DNA of 64,000 bases from Vanilla planifolia (Eukaryota > Streptophyta > Magnoliopsida > Asparagales > Orchidaceae): contig CM043869.1 in NCBI GenBank assembly GCA_023846275.1, positions 39,024,737 through 39,088,736 on the forward strand, read 5' to 3'. Made by a program: the position numbers and the translations under genes. Positions 12,801 to 24,500 of this stretch are shown piece after piece; the stretch's first letter is position 1; each line of letters starts with the position of its first letter. The notes under the pieces are model-generated. The model ran no database searches, had not been told where the DNA came from, and saw nothing but the letters and a program-made list of their open reading frames with translations.

Positions 12801-15800
12801 AGACATAAAGGAATACTTAAGTTGATCCTTATTTTCCCATTGGCACTCCTATACTTACACCTAAGTTATATCCATTATATCTTTTCAAATCTCCAAGTCA
12901 TCGAAATCTACATCTTCCAAAGATCTCATTACATTTGAGCTTATTGTCATCACAATAAATTCTTTTTATTACCATTTATTGGAGTTATAATTCTTGAAAT
13001 TTTGAGTAATTATCATTTTTTCACAACTGAAACTACAACAAAATTACCAAATTTGTCAATTGACCATATAGTTTAAATTGTACTCTCTTATTTATATACA
13101 ACCAATCTACTCTTACAATTAACAAGACATTACTCTAATGGAACAAGTACTAGCTCCAAGGCTATAATTGGAGAAAGATATTGAAGAAGAAAAAGTTTAT
13201 ATGGTTTCTTAGAGATTTTTAGATTTGGCATTTACGATGAAGCATCAAAATCAACACAAGGTCAAATTCTCTTAAGAGATGAAAATAGATAAATAGATAA
13301 AATATCACTCAAGTGGAGTTCATGCATTTTATGAGTCATAAGGAGCAAGATCATGTAAGCTCAAGTATAGCCATCCACCATAACTAGGAAATGTTGATGA
13401 ATGCAAAGTTTTTACTATTATTTTGAAAATTTTCCAAATTTAGCTTATACTAAAAAGCCTAAAGTTGGATTGAGATCAAGTTCCCATAGAAAGATGCATT
13501 GATGGAAAGCTAAAGTACAAACTAGATTTTTTTTTTTTTTATCATTTATAGTAGGGATTATATAAGTATGAGGTAGATCATGAAATAGGTTTTTCATCTT
13601 GATACATACTAGTAACTATGGGAATCTGTTCATATCTTCATATAATTAGGCGTAAGCTTTTTTTAGGCAAAAACCTAAACAACCAACTTTAGGTAACATT
13701 GCAACTATGGTGTCATGCCCTAAAACAAATATTTCCCACTTTGATCAATAATGATTCCAATCATAGGCATGAGTCAAAGGGTGCAAAAAATGCAAAATAT
13801 TGTCTATTATCTGTCCTTGGCTTTTATTTTTCCTCTCAATATTTCCTTTTTGAATTGTCATATTTATTGAGCCCCCAGTCTTAGCTCTCAACCTATAGAT
13901 CCCTCATATTGTCTTATGTTGATATTATAATCAATCTCCATTCTATTACTTTCTTCTATAACCAAATCTGGGAACACATCTTAAAATGCCAACTTTCCAC
14001 ATATATCAAATATGAACGTATATATTGTATGTTATCATGCATAGATATCATTCCCATATCAAAAAAGAAAACACTGGCTATATTTTCTGAAAACTAACAA
14101 TAATTACACAATACAAATCCACATGATACCCTTATAACACTCAAGTGACTTCAAAACCATGACCTATGCACAGTTTATCTTTGTAAGCAGATAGATGTAA
14201 TACTATAGACATAACAAAAACAATGCATTGTTACCAAATGAACCCAAGTAATTGTACAACAAAGTTAATTGAACAAAAATTAATAACAAGACCATAAACA
14301 CTCAATTACAATTCTTTTCAATGCTAGTCTATTGTCATGACTTCAACACAAGCTTGAACAAATTCAACTCAAAGTGGTTGAGTTCAACACTCAAAATTGT
14401 GATCAACTCAAGATGATTTGATTTGTAAACCTCTAATTTATGACTCCAAGCAGTCTATATCTGAGATGAATATAATTGTATATGGGAGATTTTCCATTAT
14501 AATTAGCAACAAACATGAACAAACAGAAAACGATTAAGAAACTATAGAAGCATGATAAGAAAAAAATATTGTACATCAGCTATAAAAGAATTTCCAAAAG
14601 TATGCCAACACTCTTAGAGAAAAACCTATAAAACCATTTACATCAAAACTAAAGAAGATCAGGGAAGAGCCTAAGACAACAAAAATCATGGACAAGGAGC
14701 AGTTAGAGGAGATAGCAGAAGAAGAAATACGTAGAGGATGTGAAGAAAATATAAGAGAAAAAGTGCTCTCATACAAAACTTCAAAGGGTGAGCAACAATT
14801 TTTCATATTCAAATCCTTTTCACTCCATTTGCCAAAGCACTAACCTCCACATTGAGATCTTAACCATGACAAAAATACCATCAGTTGTAGACATAAGGTT
14901 AGCACTTGGGATTTGCACCTATGTATAACCTACCCTTAATGATATCATGTAATATATAGATGCATTTCTACAAGAATTAGGATAAATGATGTGCCCAATT
15001 CAGCATAAAATAGAATAAAGATTCAAATCAACATTAAATAAGATGGCATTTAGTCCAGTCATCATGAAGCGAGTTTCAAGTTTAGACCAAACCCACACAT
15101 GCTAGAATGAGAAAATAATATCCAGCTTTCTGCCATCAAGAGAATAAAAACAATTTTGAATGCAATATCAGTTTTAAAAAAATTATAATTAAAATGTATT
15201 CAATGTATTGGATGCTTTTAGCTTTACACTCATAAGGTCCATGTTTATCAATAACTTTGTGATGGCCAAACATATACTTAGTTTCATAATTGTGAAATAT
15301 CACAAATACATAATTTTAACAACATATGTGTGATGCATATTGCTGTTAGATGGATTCATACCAAGAGTACTGACCAAAACAATTTGTATTATAAATGAAT
15401 TATATCAAATTCCAGTATTAAATCAATGTTTTTCCACATTAGTTAAACATAATATTGCTAGCCACATTCAAAAGGAAGTGTTATGTGTTGGATGATAATT
15501 TTAGAGTAAATTTGATGTCATCTAAATAGATCTAAAACTGAGTATATAAAATATAAATTAAATCAAGATGGTAGCCCCAATTCATGAAGATGTCTATCGG
15601 TAAGCAAAATAGGAAATTTAAATCTCTAAAACTTATCTTAATAAAAATAGAAGGCAATGTCACAAACAAGACCTAAAAGAATGGATTAAGTAGAATTGTG
15701 GAGCAAAGATGCATATTGATGGTTGATTTTCATTCAAGTTTTAGCACAAGTGTCATACTAAATGAACTGAGATGGTTGATGAAATATAGTAAAGAATGTT

Positions 15801-17574
15801 GTGTTATAAGTCACAAGCATACAAACAAAATAATATTATTGAAATGAGAAGGCTGAGATAAATCATGGCTATACATGAATGCACTTGATAAGAAATAACT
15901 GCATCCATGAAAAGATCGAAAAGATCCAATTGAAGATAAGATCACTGAGAGTAGAACAGTTTGTTATCCAATAATAATAGAATTATTCAAATTCTCTACC
16001 TTAAATTAAATTCAAAGAAAAATATTGTAAAACACTATCAAGAAGGGCATTGCATAATTGGAGGTTACGAAAGAATTCTATTTTAACAAAAATCATCAAA
16101 ATAAATAATTCATGCAACCAACCCCACCTATCAAGAGATTCTTTAAAGAAATTTGGTTTGTAGTTCACATTCAAATAAATAAAAAAATAATATAGCTAGT
16201 TTGTTGGCATATCCCATAACTATTTCTCCTACTTTACTTTCAAAATGAAGCAGAAGAACTATTGGTGTGGGTGTCACATTGAGTCATGTTGTGTTTGTTT
16301 GTTCGCCATGGCATTATTTTCAAAATGTATAATTTCTAATAAATTTCCTTACGGTTCATCTACATTAAAGTACCACAAACATACCACACCATATTTAATC
16401 AACAAACTTCTTTTTCAATAATTAATTTTTGGTGAATGTTAATAATCCTTACACATTCCAAAATCATATGTTTATGTGCAAAAGCATTGATATTATCATG
16501 GAAACCAAGTTCAAAGAAAAGTGCAAATTTGTGACCTTTAGAAGAGTTTTCATATGTTATTTTGAAATGTTTGCTTGGCTTGGTCTTGTATTTTAAAAAG
16601 TTGCTAACAGGAATTTGTTTTAAAAATCTGTATAAGAAAAAGTTGGAAGAAGTGAATAAAATTAATACTTTTTTCAATGAAGTTGTGCTCAATTTTTGTT
16701 GATGGAATTCAAAAAACAGCTAATAAATATTATTTAAAATCATAGACAAGCAAATCTAAAGTCATAGAACATAATATTTCCTTTCATGGTTACATAAAAA
16801 GTGCTAAGCATGACAGCTTCACAGGTTAATTAAGCTGAGAAATAGCCAATCCGAAGAGAAAAAAAATAGAAGAATTTACTTGCTGCTTATGACAGACGAA
16901 TTATAACTGGAAAAAATTATAAATTAACATTGACCAATAACAAGCTTACATCTTTAAGCGTGGAAAGGATACCCTTCAGAGCTGAAGGTGCAACAGCATC
17001 ATGCGATATGAGCTTTTGCAAACAAGAAAGGCCAATAACACTCATCTTCACTGATCTTGCATCGCAAGCCAACAGAAATATCCGCACTATATCCTCATTA
17101 TGGGCAATCTCACTAGGGCCCGACAAAGTGCGAAGCTGAAAAACAACCGGTCCATTTCAACTTACAGAATGGTATTTACAAAGACAATTTACCATGCACG
17201 CTCTGAGGAGCTTGAGCCAAAGATTATCCTAAGGCATACGATTGGCAATAAAATGGAAAACGTACAGATCGTTTTTCCAGCTAAATTAACAGTGAACACA
17301 GTGAATTTTACAGAACAGACGGTGGGGAAATAAAAACAGTAAAAGTAAGATATTGTAGCAATAGCTACGAATTCTAAGCAGGAATGAACTTAAATTAATT
17401 ACATAAGGGGCCCAAATTAACGAGATTAAAAAACAATGTCCATGGTCCGTGAGGAAAGCACAGGCAAACCTTCAATATAGCATGCTCCGCAGCATCCTTC
17501 ACAGCGGGATACCGGCGACGGGCTTCGGCAGAAAGGGCACGCAGATCAGACTCGAGCACGGCCATGAAAGCCAT
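3835..17574 (-). CDS. MON2: MON2-like trafficking protein, first seven coding exons (gene runs off the left edge)
   Basis: Exons, in transcript order: 17470-17574, 16950-17135, 9895-9984, 4553-4626, 4324-4467, 3985-4102, 3835-3890. All borders are GT-AG and the frame closes at each. They encode about 257 residues, beginning MAFMAVLESDLRALSAEARR and continuing with segments such as SEIAHNEDIVRIFLLAC and GICLRLLESSRSSDSVRN, which agree closely with my memory of the N-terminus of plant MON2. This part corresponds to the DCB-type N-terminal domain. The family is a large (about 1600 residues) Sec7-GEF-related scaffold, without the catalytic Sec7 domain, that acts on Golgi/endosome membranes, with DOP1 in yeast. 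I chose the ATG at 17574; the upstream GTG two codons earlier is not a normal start. Exon 7 stops in the middle of a codon at a GTGAGT donor, so at least one more exon must follow to the left. Introns are 334, 6965, 5268, 85, 221 and 94 bp: very uneven. Family call near certain; exon edges strong. Confidence 0.93.
4627..9894 (-). other. MON2 intron 3 (5268 bp)
   Basis: AT-rich sequence between exons 3 and 4. Open frames in it have no recognisable family and look like chance, including the pyrimidine-rich Phe/Ser-rich frame at 6872-7168. It contains a degenerate repeat cluster near 6100-6325. No RNA gene or intact transposon was recognised. Confidence 0.75.
6100..6325. repeat. Degenerate 40-90-bp repeat cluster
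   Basis: The block 'cataaacaa' recurs at about 6100, 6141, 6223 and 6312. Each copy is followed by variants of 'ctacttctatcccatg..ctctcacccttcaat' or 'ctatctctatctcacagagtttcacata'. Spacing is irregular (41, 82 and 89 bp), as in an eroded minisatellite. Confidence 0.6.
10862..11496. repeat. Diverged direct repeat, about 290-bp copies, 350-bp period
   Basis: Copy 1 (about 10862-11145) and copy 2 (about 11210-11496) both contain 'gccataagtggcatc', 'cttgt(t/c)(g/a)(g/a)caataa', 'gtgcttgctc' against 'gtgcttactc', and 'ttttaggagaattgata' near their ends. They are more GC-rich than the surrounding intron. Copy 1 is followed by 'gcaagttcaaacccc', which resembles a tRNA B box, so a SINE origin is possible but unproven. 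Confidence 0.7.
12131..12803. repeat. Head-to-tail tandem duplication of a 336-bp unit
   Basis: Copy 1 (about 12131-12467) and copy 2 (about 12468-12803) abut directly. Shared text includes 'caaatagaacaccat(t/c)ctaga', 'ccctacaaagtcacttagtc', 'aaatgaagagcttg(t/c)gaacatct', 'gtgtgaccaa' and, at the end of both, 'ttcctaagacataa'. Identity looks roughly 80-85 percent by eye, so the duplication is not recent. No coding function is apparent. Confidence 0.88.
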
Positions 17575-17760
17575 ATCCACCCTTCTATCCCTGCACTAAT
17601 TTATCACTTCGATTCCAGTATCATGCGTAGATGGTTTGGATGTAGAGCTGCTGGGGGAAACGGGGAAGCATTTCATCGCAAGGGCGGTGAGGAAATGACT
17701 CAAGAGCCTTTTAAGGTAAGGAAAAGCGACCGAGAGAATGAATCTACGGCGTTGCAGTTG
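17575..17760 (-). promoter_or_regulatory. MON2 leader and proximal upstream region
   Basis: This segment directly precedes the MON2 start codon on the minus strand and is clearly richer in GC than the flanking AT-rich DNA, as is common around plant transcription starts. I saw no convincing TATA box, and no transcription start can be fixed from sequence alone. Confidence 0.4.
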
Positions 17761-19799
17761 AAAATAATATCGTTATGGAGTGTGGAAAAATGTTGCTTTA
17801 TGCATTTGTATAAAATTAAAACTATATTTCTTATTTTTCATAATAAAAAGAAATATAATAATTGTATGAATAGAATTGAAATATTTTTTAGGTTTAATAA
17901 TTTATTTTAGAAATAAACTTATTTCCCTCACAATTGGACTATATGGCTATGAGCATATGACCCATTTGGCTAAAAGGTGCAAAATCGATCAAACTTGGCC
18001 CAAAAATAACTAATTATTATTAAAAAAATATTTTTATTGAATTTTTGCTATGTTATTTCCTTCTAGTTGACAAAGTGATTTATGATTGATATGGAAGTGC
18101 TAACTTTTACAAAAATGACATAAGTATATACTATTAGCTCAATTGACATTTCACTAAGTTAACTAATATTGCATTTTTAATTCTAAAGTTAAAAAAAAAT
18201 GTTTGATTATTTGTTAGTCTATGGTATTAGCATTTTGTTATATTCTTTAAATACATTTACAAATTTTGGCTACAATTACATTTTCCTTTTGTTATATACA
18301 CTGAGCAACTCACAAAGAAAAGTTTGATTATTTGGAACCTAATTTTCTCATCATTTACCTTTTCTCATAATAAATTAGCTATTCCAAAAAAAACTAGTGA
18401 GCACATCATTTGCCATCGAGATTTTTAACACCCAAGGCCATGCAAACACTTGTCGATACTTTTGGACAATCATTGTACCTATTTTTATATACAGAATGAA
18501 TGACTCATTTTAGGCACAAAATTCATGTTGGGAACACAAAAGAGACAAAAAATGTCCCAATGGCTCATTGTTATCAATTCTTTAGACAATAATTGTCTCA
18601 GTTGATTACCACTAGTCCGATCTGACTACAGCCCTACACGAATCATGTTTAACCAAGATAATTCAACAAACAAAACTTCTAGATCATTTTTAGATAGCGA
18701 GTTTGTGCAACCCTCAAATGAAAACAAATCCAATGACCCACACTGACACACTAATGCACACTGATCCACTAATGCATCGTCGACCGAGATTTTACCACAA
18801 ACATACACAAGTTCTAACCATTTAGCAAAATAGTTCACATGACCCGTGAAAACAAATGAATCTATAAACACCGCGCCAACTCGTCGACCCAACTTGCGAC
18901 AACCCACGAGAATACAATCGACGCTAAACCGAAACGCAACCTTTCACAAAACTATTTAACTACAACTTTGGTCACATATTTATGAACAAAAAACATGGTT
19001 TTTTGGAAAGTTGGTTAGCAATAGATTTTAACCACATATTTTGTACTTTTATTTTTCATTTTTTGTTTTTTTTTTACTTATACTCTTTATAAAAAATATC
19101 CATACACATGGAAAAGGATACTTTTGGCACGAGCAAAGTTTTATTTATTTTGCATATTATTGATGTTTTAGAGTTGATCGCAGCAAGAACAACAACATGT
19201 TGATTTATCAAGGATTGGGTAATTTGAGGGGTGTAAGGCTCAAGTAATGAAATGTCATGCTAGTCTATATTCAAACACTACAACCACGTATTCTTGTCAT
19301 CGTTGAAATCACAGTTTTCTTTAATTCGCTATTTTAGTTTTACTTAGACTTGTGCCACCTCTGCCTTATAGAGACTTTACTAAGGAATCTCGTCTATTAT
19401 CGCCTTCCCTACACTCTATAGTTCCATTCCTTTGTGTTTGGATTGTTTTTGCATATAATTACTTTGTTATTTCAGTTTTTCACAATGTTTAATAAAGTCT
19501 TTCGATGGTTTAATATGTGCTCATGTGATCTTTACTTTGTTATATTTTTACAAAGATTAGTTTATTTAAACCCCTGTTGAGTACAAAATCTTTATATCAT
19601 TGAAGTGGTTTCGATCCTAGCATACAAAGCAACCCCTATGTTACTTCTAGTCCCCTCTTGGTTAAGATTACTTGAACAAGCATCTCTGACACACTGCCTT
19701 TTCTAGGTTTCTTATGTTTATTTTTCACATTTTCTTTCTTCTTAACATATGTATGTTAACATCTAAGTTGCTCATTGCAATTTGCCACTCTCATCTAAC
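17761..19799. other. Intergenic, AT-rich; probable left flank or LTR of a gypsy fossil
   Basis: No gene is supported. The open frame at 18626-18907 on the minus strand matches nothing I recognise. The right-hand part (about 19100-19800) precedes a primer-binding-like site and probably includes a decayed LTR, but its boundary cannot be placed. Confidence 0.55.
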
Positions 19800-20419
19800 A
19801 TCAAATCTTATATCAGAGTTTGATTATAGTAGTGCTTGTAACGCTATCAACAAACCTAAAATGAAGAAGACCTTTTTAATTTATACTGGCACACGATATT
19901 GTAAAAAAAAAAAGACAAAAAAACCAAACAAAAGGAAATTTTCTTTTTTTTTTCTAAAAAGCACAACATTTGCATACGAGATATGGTAAAACTCACAACA
20001 TTAAGCACTCACAAATTAGCCAAGTATAAACAACCCTCCAATACCTCTTAATATACAAGAAAATATGAAAGCTAATTTAGAAGAATATGGAGTTAAGATC
20101 ACTCAATTAGAACAAGCTTTAAATAATCTCACCCTATATGAACCTGATATTGTCAACACACTTAATCAAATATTTATTAAAATCAACAATCCTTTTTTTG
20201 GAATGACAGTAAGAAAATGATGATAAAAAATATATTATGCTTATAAAATACGACACACCCATCTTTAAAGGTATCTTAAATCCTAAGAATTACTTAAATT
20301 AGAAAGCAAATTTGAACCATTATTTCCAATGGTTTAGATCTAATGATGAATAAATGGTATTGTTTACACACGTGAAGCTAGCTAAACAAATTTGGTTGTT
20401 TATAAAAAACAATGGATGC

Positions 20420-22359
20420 TGTTACACCCTTGTGTTTGATGAGTCAAGCATAAATGTGTATATTTTATTTGGGCTTGATTTTAAGTAAAATTGTTAATAA
20501 TTAATTAAATCAAGCCATGTATTTTAGATGTCTAAAATAATGGTCTCTAAGGGCCTTGAGGTCATGGCATACTTCAAGGAATTTTGAGACATGCGCAAGA
20601 TTTTTTATAATTGAATTTCTTTTTATTTTTCTTGAATTTGATATGTCCAAACTTTGAGATTATGAGGCACACTAGTAGTATTAACATTTAAAAATATTAT
20701 AAAATTATTTAATACTGAATTTTGATTTTTGGGCCAAGCATATTTGATAAAATGTATAGACATGGGTATTTGATTTTTTAATATTATTTTGGAATCGTTT
20801 TCTACGAATTTCTTTTCATAGCCACTTAATTAACTTATAATACTATAAGAATACAAAATTATTTTTATACACTTATAGTCAAATTTTTGGCTAAAAAATT
20901 CGTCAAAAATACCCTAAAACAGCCGAAGTCTCGGGAAAATGTACTGTAGCAATGGGCGGGTCGACCCGGCGCCAAAACAGCCCGTCCAGGTCTTTTAGAA
21001 ATTAAAAATTTAATTTAAAAAATAAAAATTTGGTTGACCCGAAAAGGCTAAACCTAGCCTGGACCCAAAGCACGCCGAGAGGAGCTCGGCTAGAGCTGGT
21101 CAACAGTCAAATGAACAGTGCCTGGCTAAGCCAAGACCGCCCAAAGGCGCTCGGCTAGGTCAAACTGCAGCGTGGTCAACAGTCAATGAACAAATGCTTG
21201 GCTAAGTCAACCCGAACCAGGTGATGAAATCCCGGTCAAGGAAGGGGGAGCCGGCCCCAAAGTGGCTCGAACGTTAAACGGCGAAAATTCGTTATAAAGA
21301 GGTGCGCTGAATTCGCTTCTGCAGTGTGGGACTAAAAAATCCCACCTTATAACTTCGGCCGGATCCAAAGGCGCAGATCAAGCCCGCCTAGATCCAACGG
21401 GCGAGAGTAAATTCTAATGGCTGTTTCGCGAGGCTAATCAGCGCCGTTCGTTCAGCGCGCAATCCAATGGCGCAGATCAAGCTCGCCCAGATCCAACGGG
21501 CGAGAGCAAATTCGAACGGCTGTTTCGCGAGGTCAATCAACGCCGTTCGTTCAGCGCGCGGGATCTCATGGCTCAGATCAAGTCTGCCCAGATCCAACGC
21601 TCTGGATTAAGCCCGAACGGTAAAATGCGTAAACAATCTGCGCCGTTCGTTTTTGGGCCCGGATCGGACGGTGGCTGTTTTCCGTCCGTTGCCCAAACGG
21701 CTAATTAATTTTTGGAGCCGTTGGGGGTGTTTTTAGAGCTCAAATCTGAGCTCTATAAATATAGAAAAATTATGTATTTTTTAGTTTTAACCTTTGCTAA
21801 ATTGTTTCAAAAGATTTTCAGATCTCAAACACAAGCATCCGAGCAAAATCGGCGCATTCGAGCTCTAGAAGCAAAGCGGCAAGAAAGCTAGTGGAATTAG
21901 AGGTTTTTCAATCATTTCTAAATCTCTATCCCTCTAATTCGACGATTGTGTGTGCCTCCTCTTTTCTCCAATTTTTCTTAAGTCATTTGCCAATTTTTCG
22001 TATTTTTGTTTTGGGGCAAGGGCGTCCCAGCGTTTGTGCTAAAGCCCCGGGTTTGAGTTGAGCCCAGTAAAAACTCAAGTAGGTTTGGGATTAGCCATAA
22101 TAAAAATCCCAAGTATGTTCGAGGTGAACCGTAAGAAAAACCTCACTTGTAATCCGAGAATTTAGTGGATTTTTCCCAACACCGGTTGGGGGTGGACGTA
22201 GACTCGGTTTTGAGTCGAACCACTTGAAAATTTGTGTGTTCAATGTTCTTTACTTTTGCTTAAAGTCTTTTAAATTTAATTTCGGAAATTATAAGAATTT
22301 AAATACACAATTCACCCCCCCCCCCCTCTTGTGGGTTTTCTTTAGCACGAATCACTTCA
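20420..22359 (+). mobile_element. Solo LTR (1940 bp) nested in the gypsy fossil
   Basis: The segment begins TGTTACACCC and ends CACTTCA (TG...CA ends). It is flanked on both sides by the 5-bp direct repeat GATGC (20415-20419 and 22360-22364), and the gag-like sequence of the host fossil resumes on its far side. No second terminal repeat and no coding region were seen inside, so it looks like a solo LTR. A TATA box (tataaata, 21754-21761) about 1.3 kb in fits a long U3, and a 12-C run with 'ctcttgtg' (22315-22330) lies near the 3' end, a pattern I associate with SIRE-type copia LTRs. The TGTTACACCC start also resembles some gypsy LTRs, so the family is open. Clean ends, an intact duplication and retained CpG-rich parts suggest it is much younger than its host. 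Confidence 0.85.
21371..21600. repeat. Two and a third tandem copies of a 99-101-bp GC-rich unit in the solo LTR
   Basis: Copies start at about 21371, 21470 and 21571 with 'gc(g/t)cagatcaag(c/t)(c/t)(c/t)gcc' and carry 'agatccaacgggcgagag', 'ggctgtttcgcgagg' and 'cgccgttcgttcagcgcgc'. The third is cut short after 'agatccaacg', though a related 'gccgttcgttt' returns at about 21641. They sit 150-380 bp upstream of the LTR's TATA box, where transcriptional enhancer repeats of LTR elements are usually found. The minus-strand frame across them is a by-product of the repeat. Confidence 0.92.
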
Positions 22360-24500
22360 GATGCTTATCATCAATAGAGAGGATCAACACCCATAAGAAC
22401 TTGAAATGAGTTTAAGGAAATTCAAAGATACAAATGTATACCCATTTCCTATAAGAATCAATTACTTCATTAATGGAATGCCCATCCTAGAGAGGAAAGT
22501 TAATTAATGAGTATATTACTCATTTTGATTAATATCATTTGTGATGTGCTATCAATGAGAACCCTTTGGTCATTGTACCCCGTTTTTTGGCTAGACTCAA
22601 AAAAGATGTGCAAAAAAACTTTTCATGCATAACATTCACTTTAAAAAAGACTCATAAGACAAGTAATGAGTTTGAATATCTTTATAAGTTTTATTTAACA
22701 AAGAAGTGAAACAAACTCTCAAGTTAACCATTCAACACATCAACCCCAGACCATCTACTATCAACACTTTCCTCTCCAAGTCTTATCCGTAAACTCACAA
22801 AGAAACTCAACCAATCAGTTAACTGACCATCTCAAGCAACTTTTTTTCAATGCAAAGGATGAGGTCATATGGTGCCCAATGCCCCACGTGACAAATAAGC
22901 TATATCAAGGTAGAGAAGTGTGAGAAATTTAATATTGAAGAAGAAAGAGAGACTAAAGAATCTATTTTTTTATTCCAACCTAGCCAACAAATACTCTGAG
23001 AAGAAGAATAAAATACTATTAATGACACTTAACCTATTACAATTGTAAAATGTATTTTCATTAAACTTAAGTAAAATAAAAACTAGATATATACCACTAT
23101 TTTCTATACCTTCATCAAACTTGAAGAAAAAATTTGTAAGATTATCACAAATAGTGATGATAATATTAATACCTTTTCTACTAATAGTTTAGCACGCCTA
23201 AAAATTATCACCACTCACCACCCAATCGCGTACATTATTTAAATTAGCAAAATATCTATTTATATTAAGAAACAATATATTGTACCACTTAGATTTAATC
23301 AATATCAAGAAAATATTTCATATGATGTTGTTCATATACAGGTAAGAAATATTACCCATCTCTACTTAAAGACCGCATTCAACCTATTAAAAGGAAGCCA
23401 ACCACCACTCCATATAAGAAAATATAGTTTATATCCCAAGGTAAGGTATTTTAGGAATTTAGTGATATAATTGTTATATGGATTGAAGCATCGAGAGAGA
23501 TCTAAAGTGACGTACATAATATAATAATACCTTATATAATAAAACCCATTATATCTAGCTTCCTTAAGATTTTCACTAAAGAACCCCAAGTTTTGCCATC
23601 TTTTTTGACATCCAACACACTATAGATTGGTACGTGGAATTAATCTACTAAGTTTGCTACATTACAAGATGAGTCATTCTAAGGTCTAATAGTTATTAAA
23701 CAAAGGCTTCATATGAAGTCTTACACTTTATGTAGTTTTTGCCTTTCTAGCCCCTGAGAAAAATGATTCATGGAGAGTGCATATTGATATTAAGGCCATC
23801 AACAAAATAACTATGAAATATATGCTCCTTATCTCATGCTTAGGTGACCTATTAGATTAAATGAGTGAAACTACTATCTTTTAAAAAACTAACTTAAAAA
23901 AGTAGAAGCCACTAAGTTAGGATCCGACAAAGGGACAAGTGAAAAATTGCTTCAAAAATTAAGGATGGATTGTGCAAATAGTTAGTTTTGCCCTTTGACC
24001 AGTCTAATACCTTAAACATGTTTGTAAGAATAATAAACCAAATATTTTAACTCCATGTAGGAAAGAATATTTGTGATACTTTATTTTGATAACATCTTAG
24101 TCTTCAATCATACTCTTGAACACCACTTAAATAATTTAGGAAGATTTATTCTATACTTAAAGAGAATCATCTCTATATTAACCTCAAAAAATATATATTT
24201 GTTATAAATAGTGTGAACTTGTTAGGCTTCATTGTCTTGAAAGATAGTGTATCAGCTGACCTCGACAAGATTCAAGCCATAATTAATTGCCCAACACCTC
24301 GGTTTATTCACGATGCAAGGAGTTTTTATAACATAACAACTTCTTATAGGAGATTCATTAAGGACTTAATATAATCACTACCCCTATGACTGACTTATCA
24401 AAAAGATAAATTTTGAATAAACCTCTGCATCTAAGAACACATTGTAGAAGATTGAGAAGAGTATGACCCAAACATCTATACTTTGACTTCTAGACTTTTC

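Larger units (their letters stand above)
9985..16949 (-). other. MON2 intron 2 (6965 bp)
   Basis: Long AT-rich intron between exons 2 and 3. It contains two separate tandem direct duplications (10862-11496 and 12131-12803), annotated separately. The remaining sequence, including 12804-16949, shows only short chance frames. It is probably decayed transposon sequence, but I could not name a family. Confidence 0.75.
19800..24500 (+). mobile_element. Ty3/gypsy LTR retrotransposon fossil, truncated, with a nested insertion
   Basis: A 'tatatcagag' block at about 19810, similar to the tRNA-Met primer site, is followed by gag-like sequence (about 20060-20415, continuing after the nested insert at about 22365-22900). 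A zinc-knuckle-like patch lies near 22840-22890, and reverse-transcriptase-like sequence spans about 23740-24480, ending near the start of the RNase H region. Integrase and a right LTR were not recognised. The copy is broken many times over (well over a dozen breaks) and is clearly old. Chromovirus or another gypsy lineage cannot be decided by eye. The left edge is uncertain. Confidence 0.72.

Noticed and set aside
18626-18907. 93-codon minus-strand frame in the intergenic region
   Set aside because: No recognisable domain, no splice partner and no promoter context. Its length is compatible with chance.
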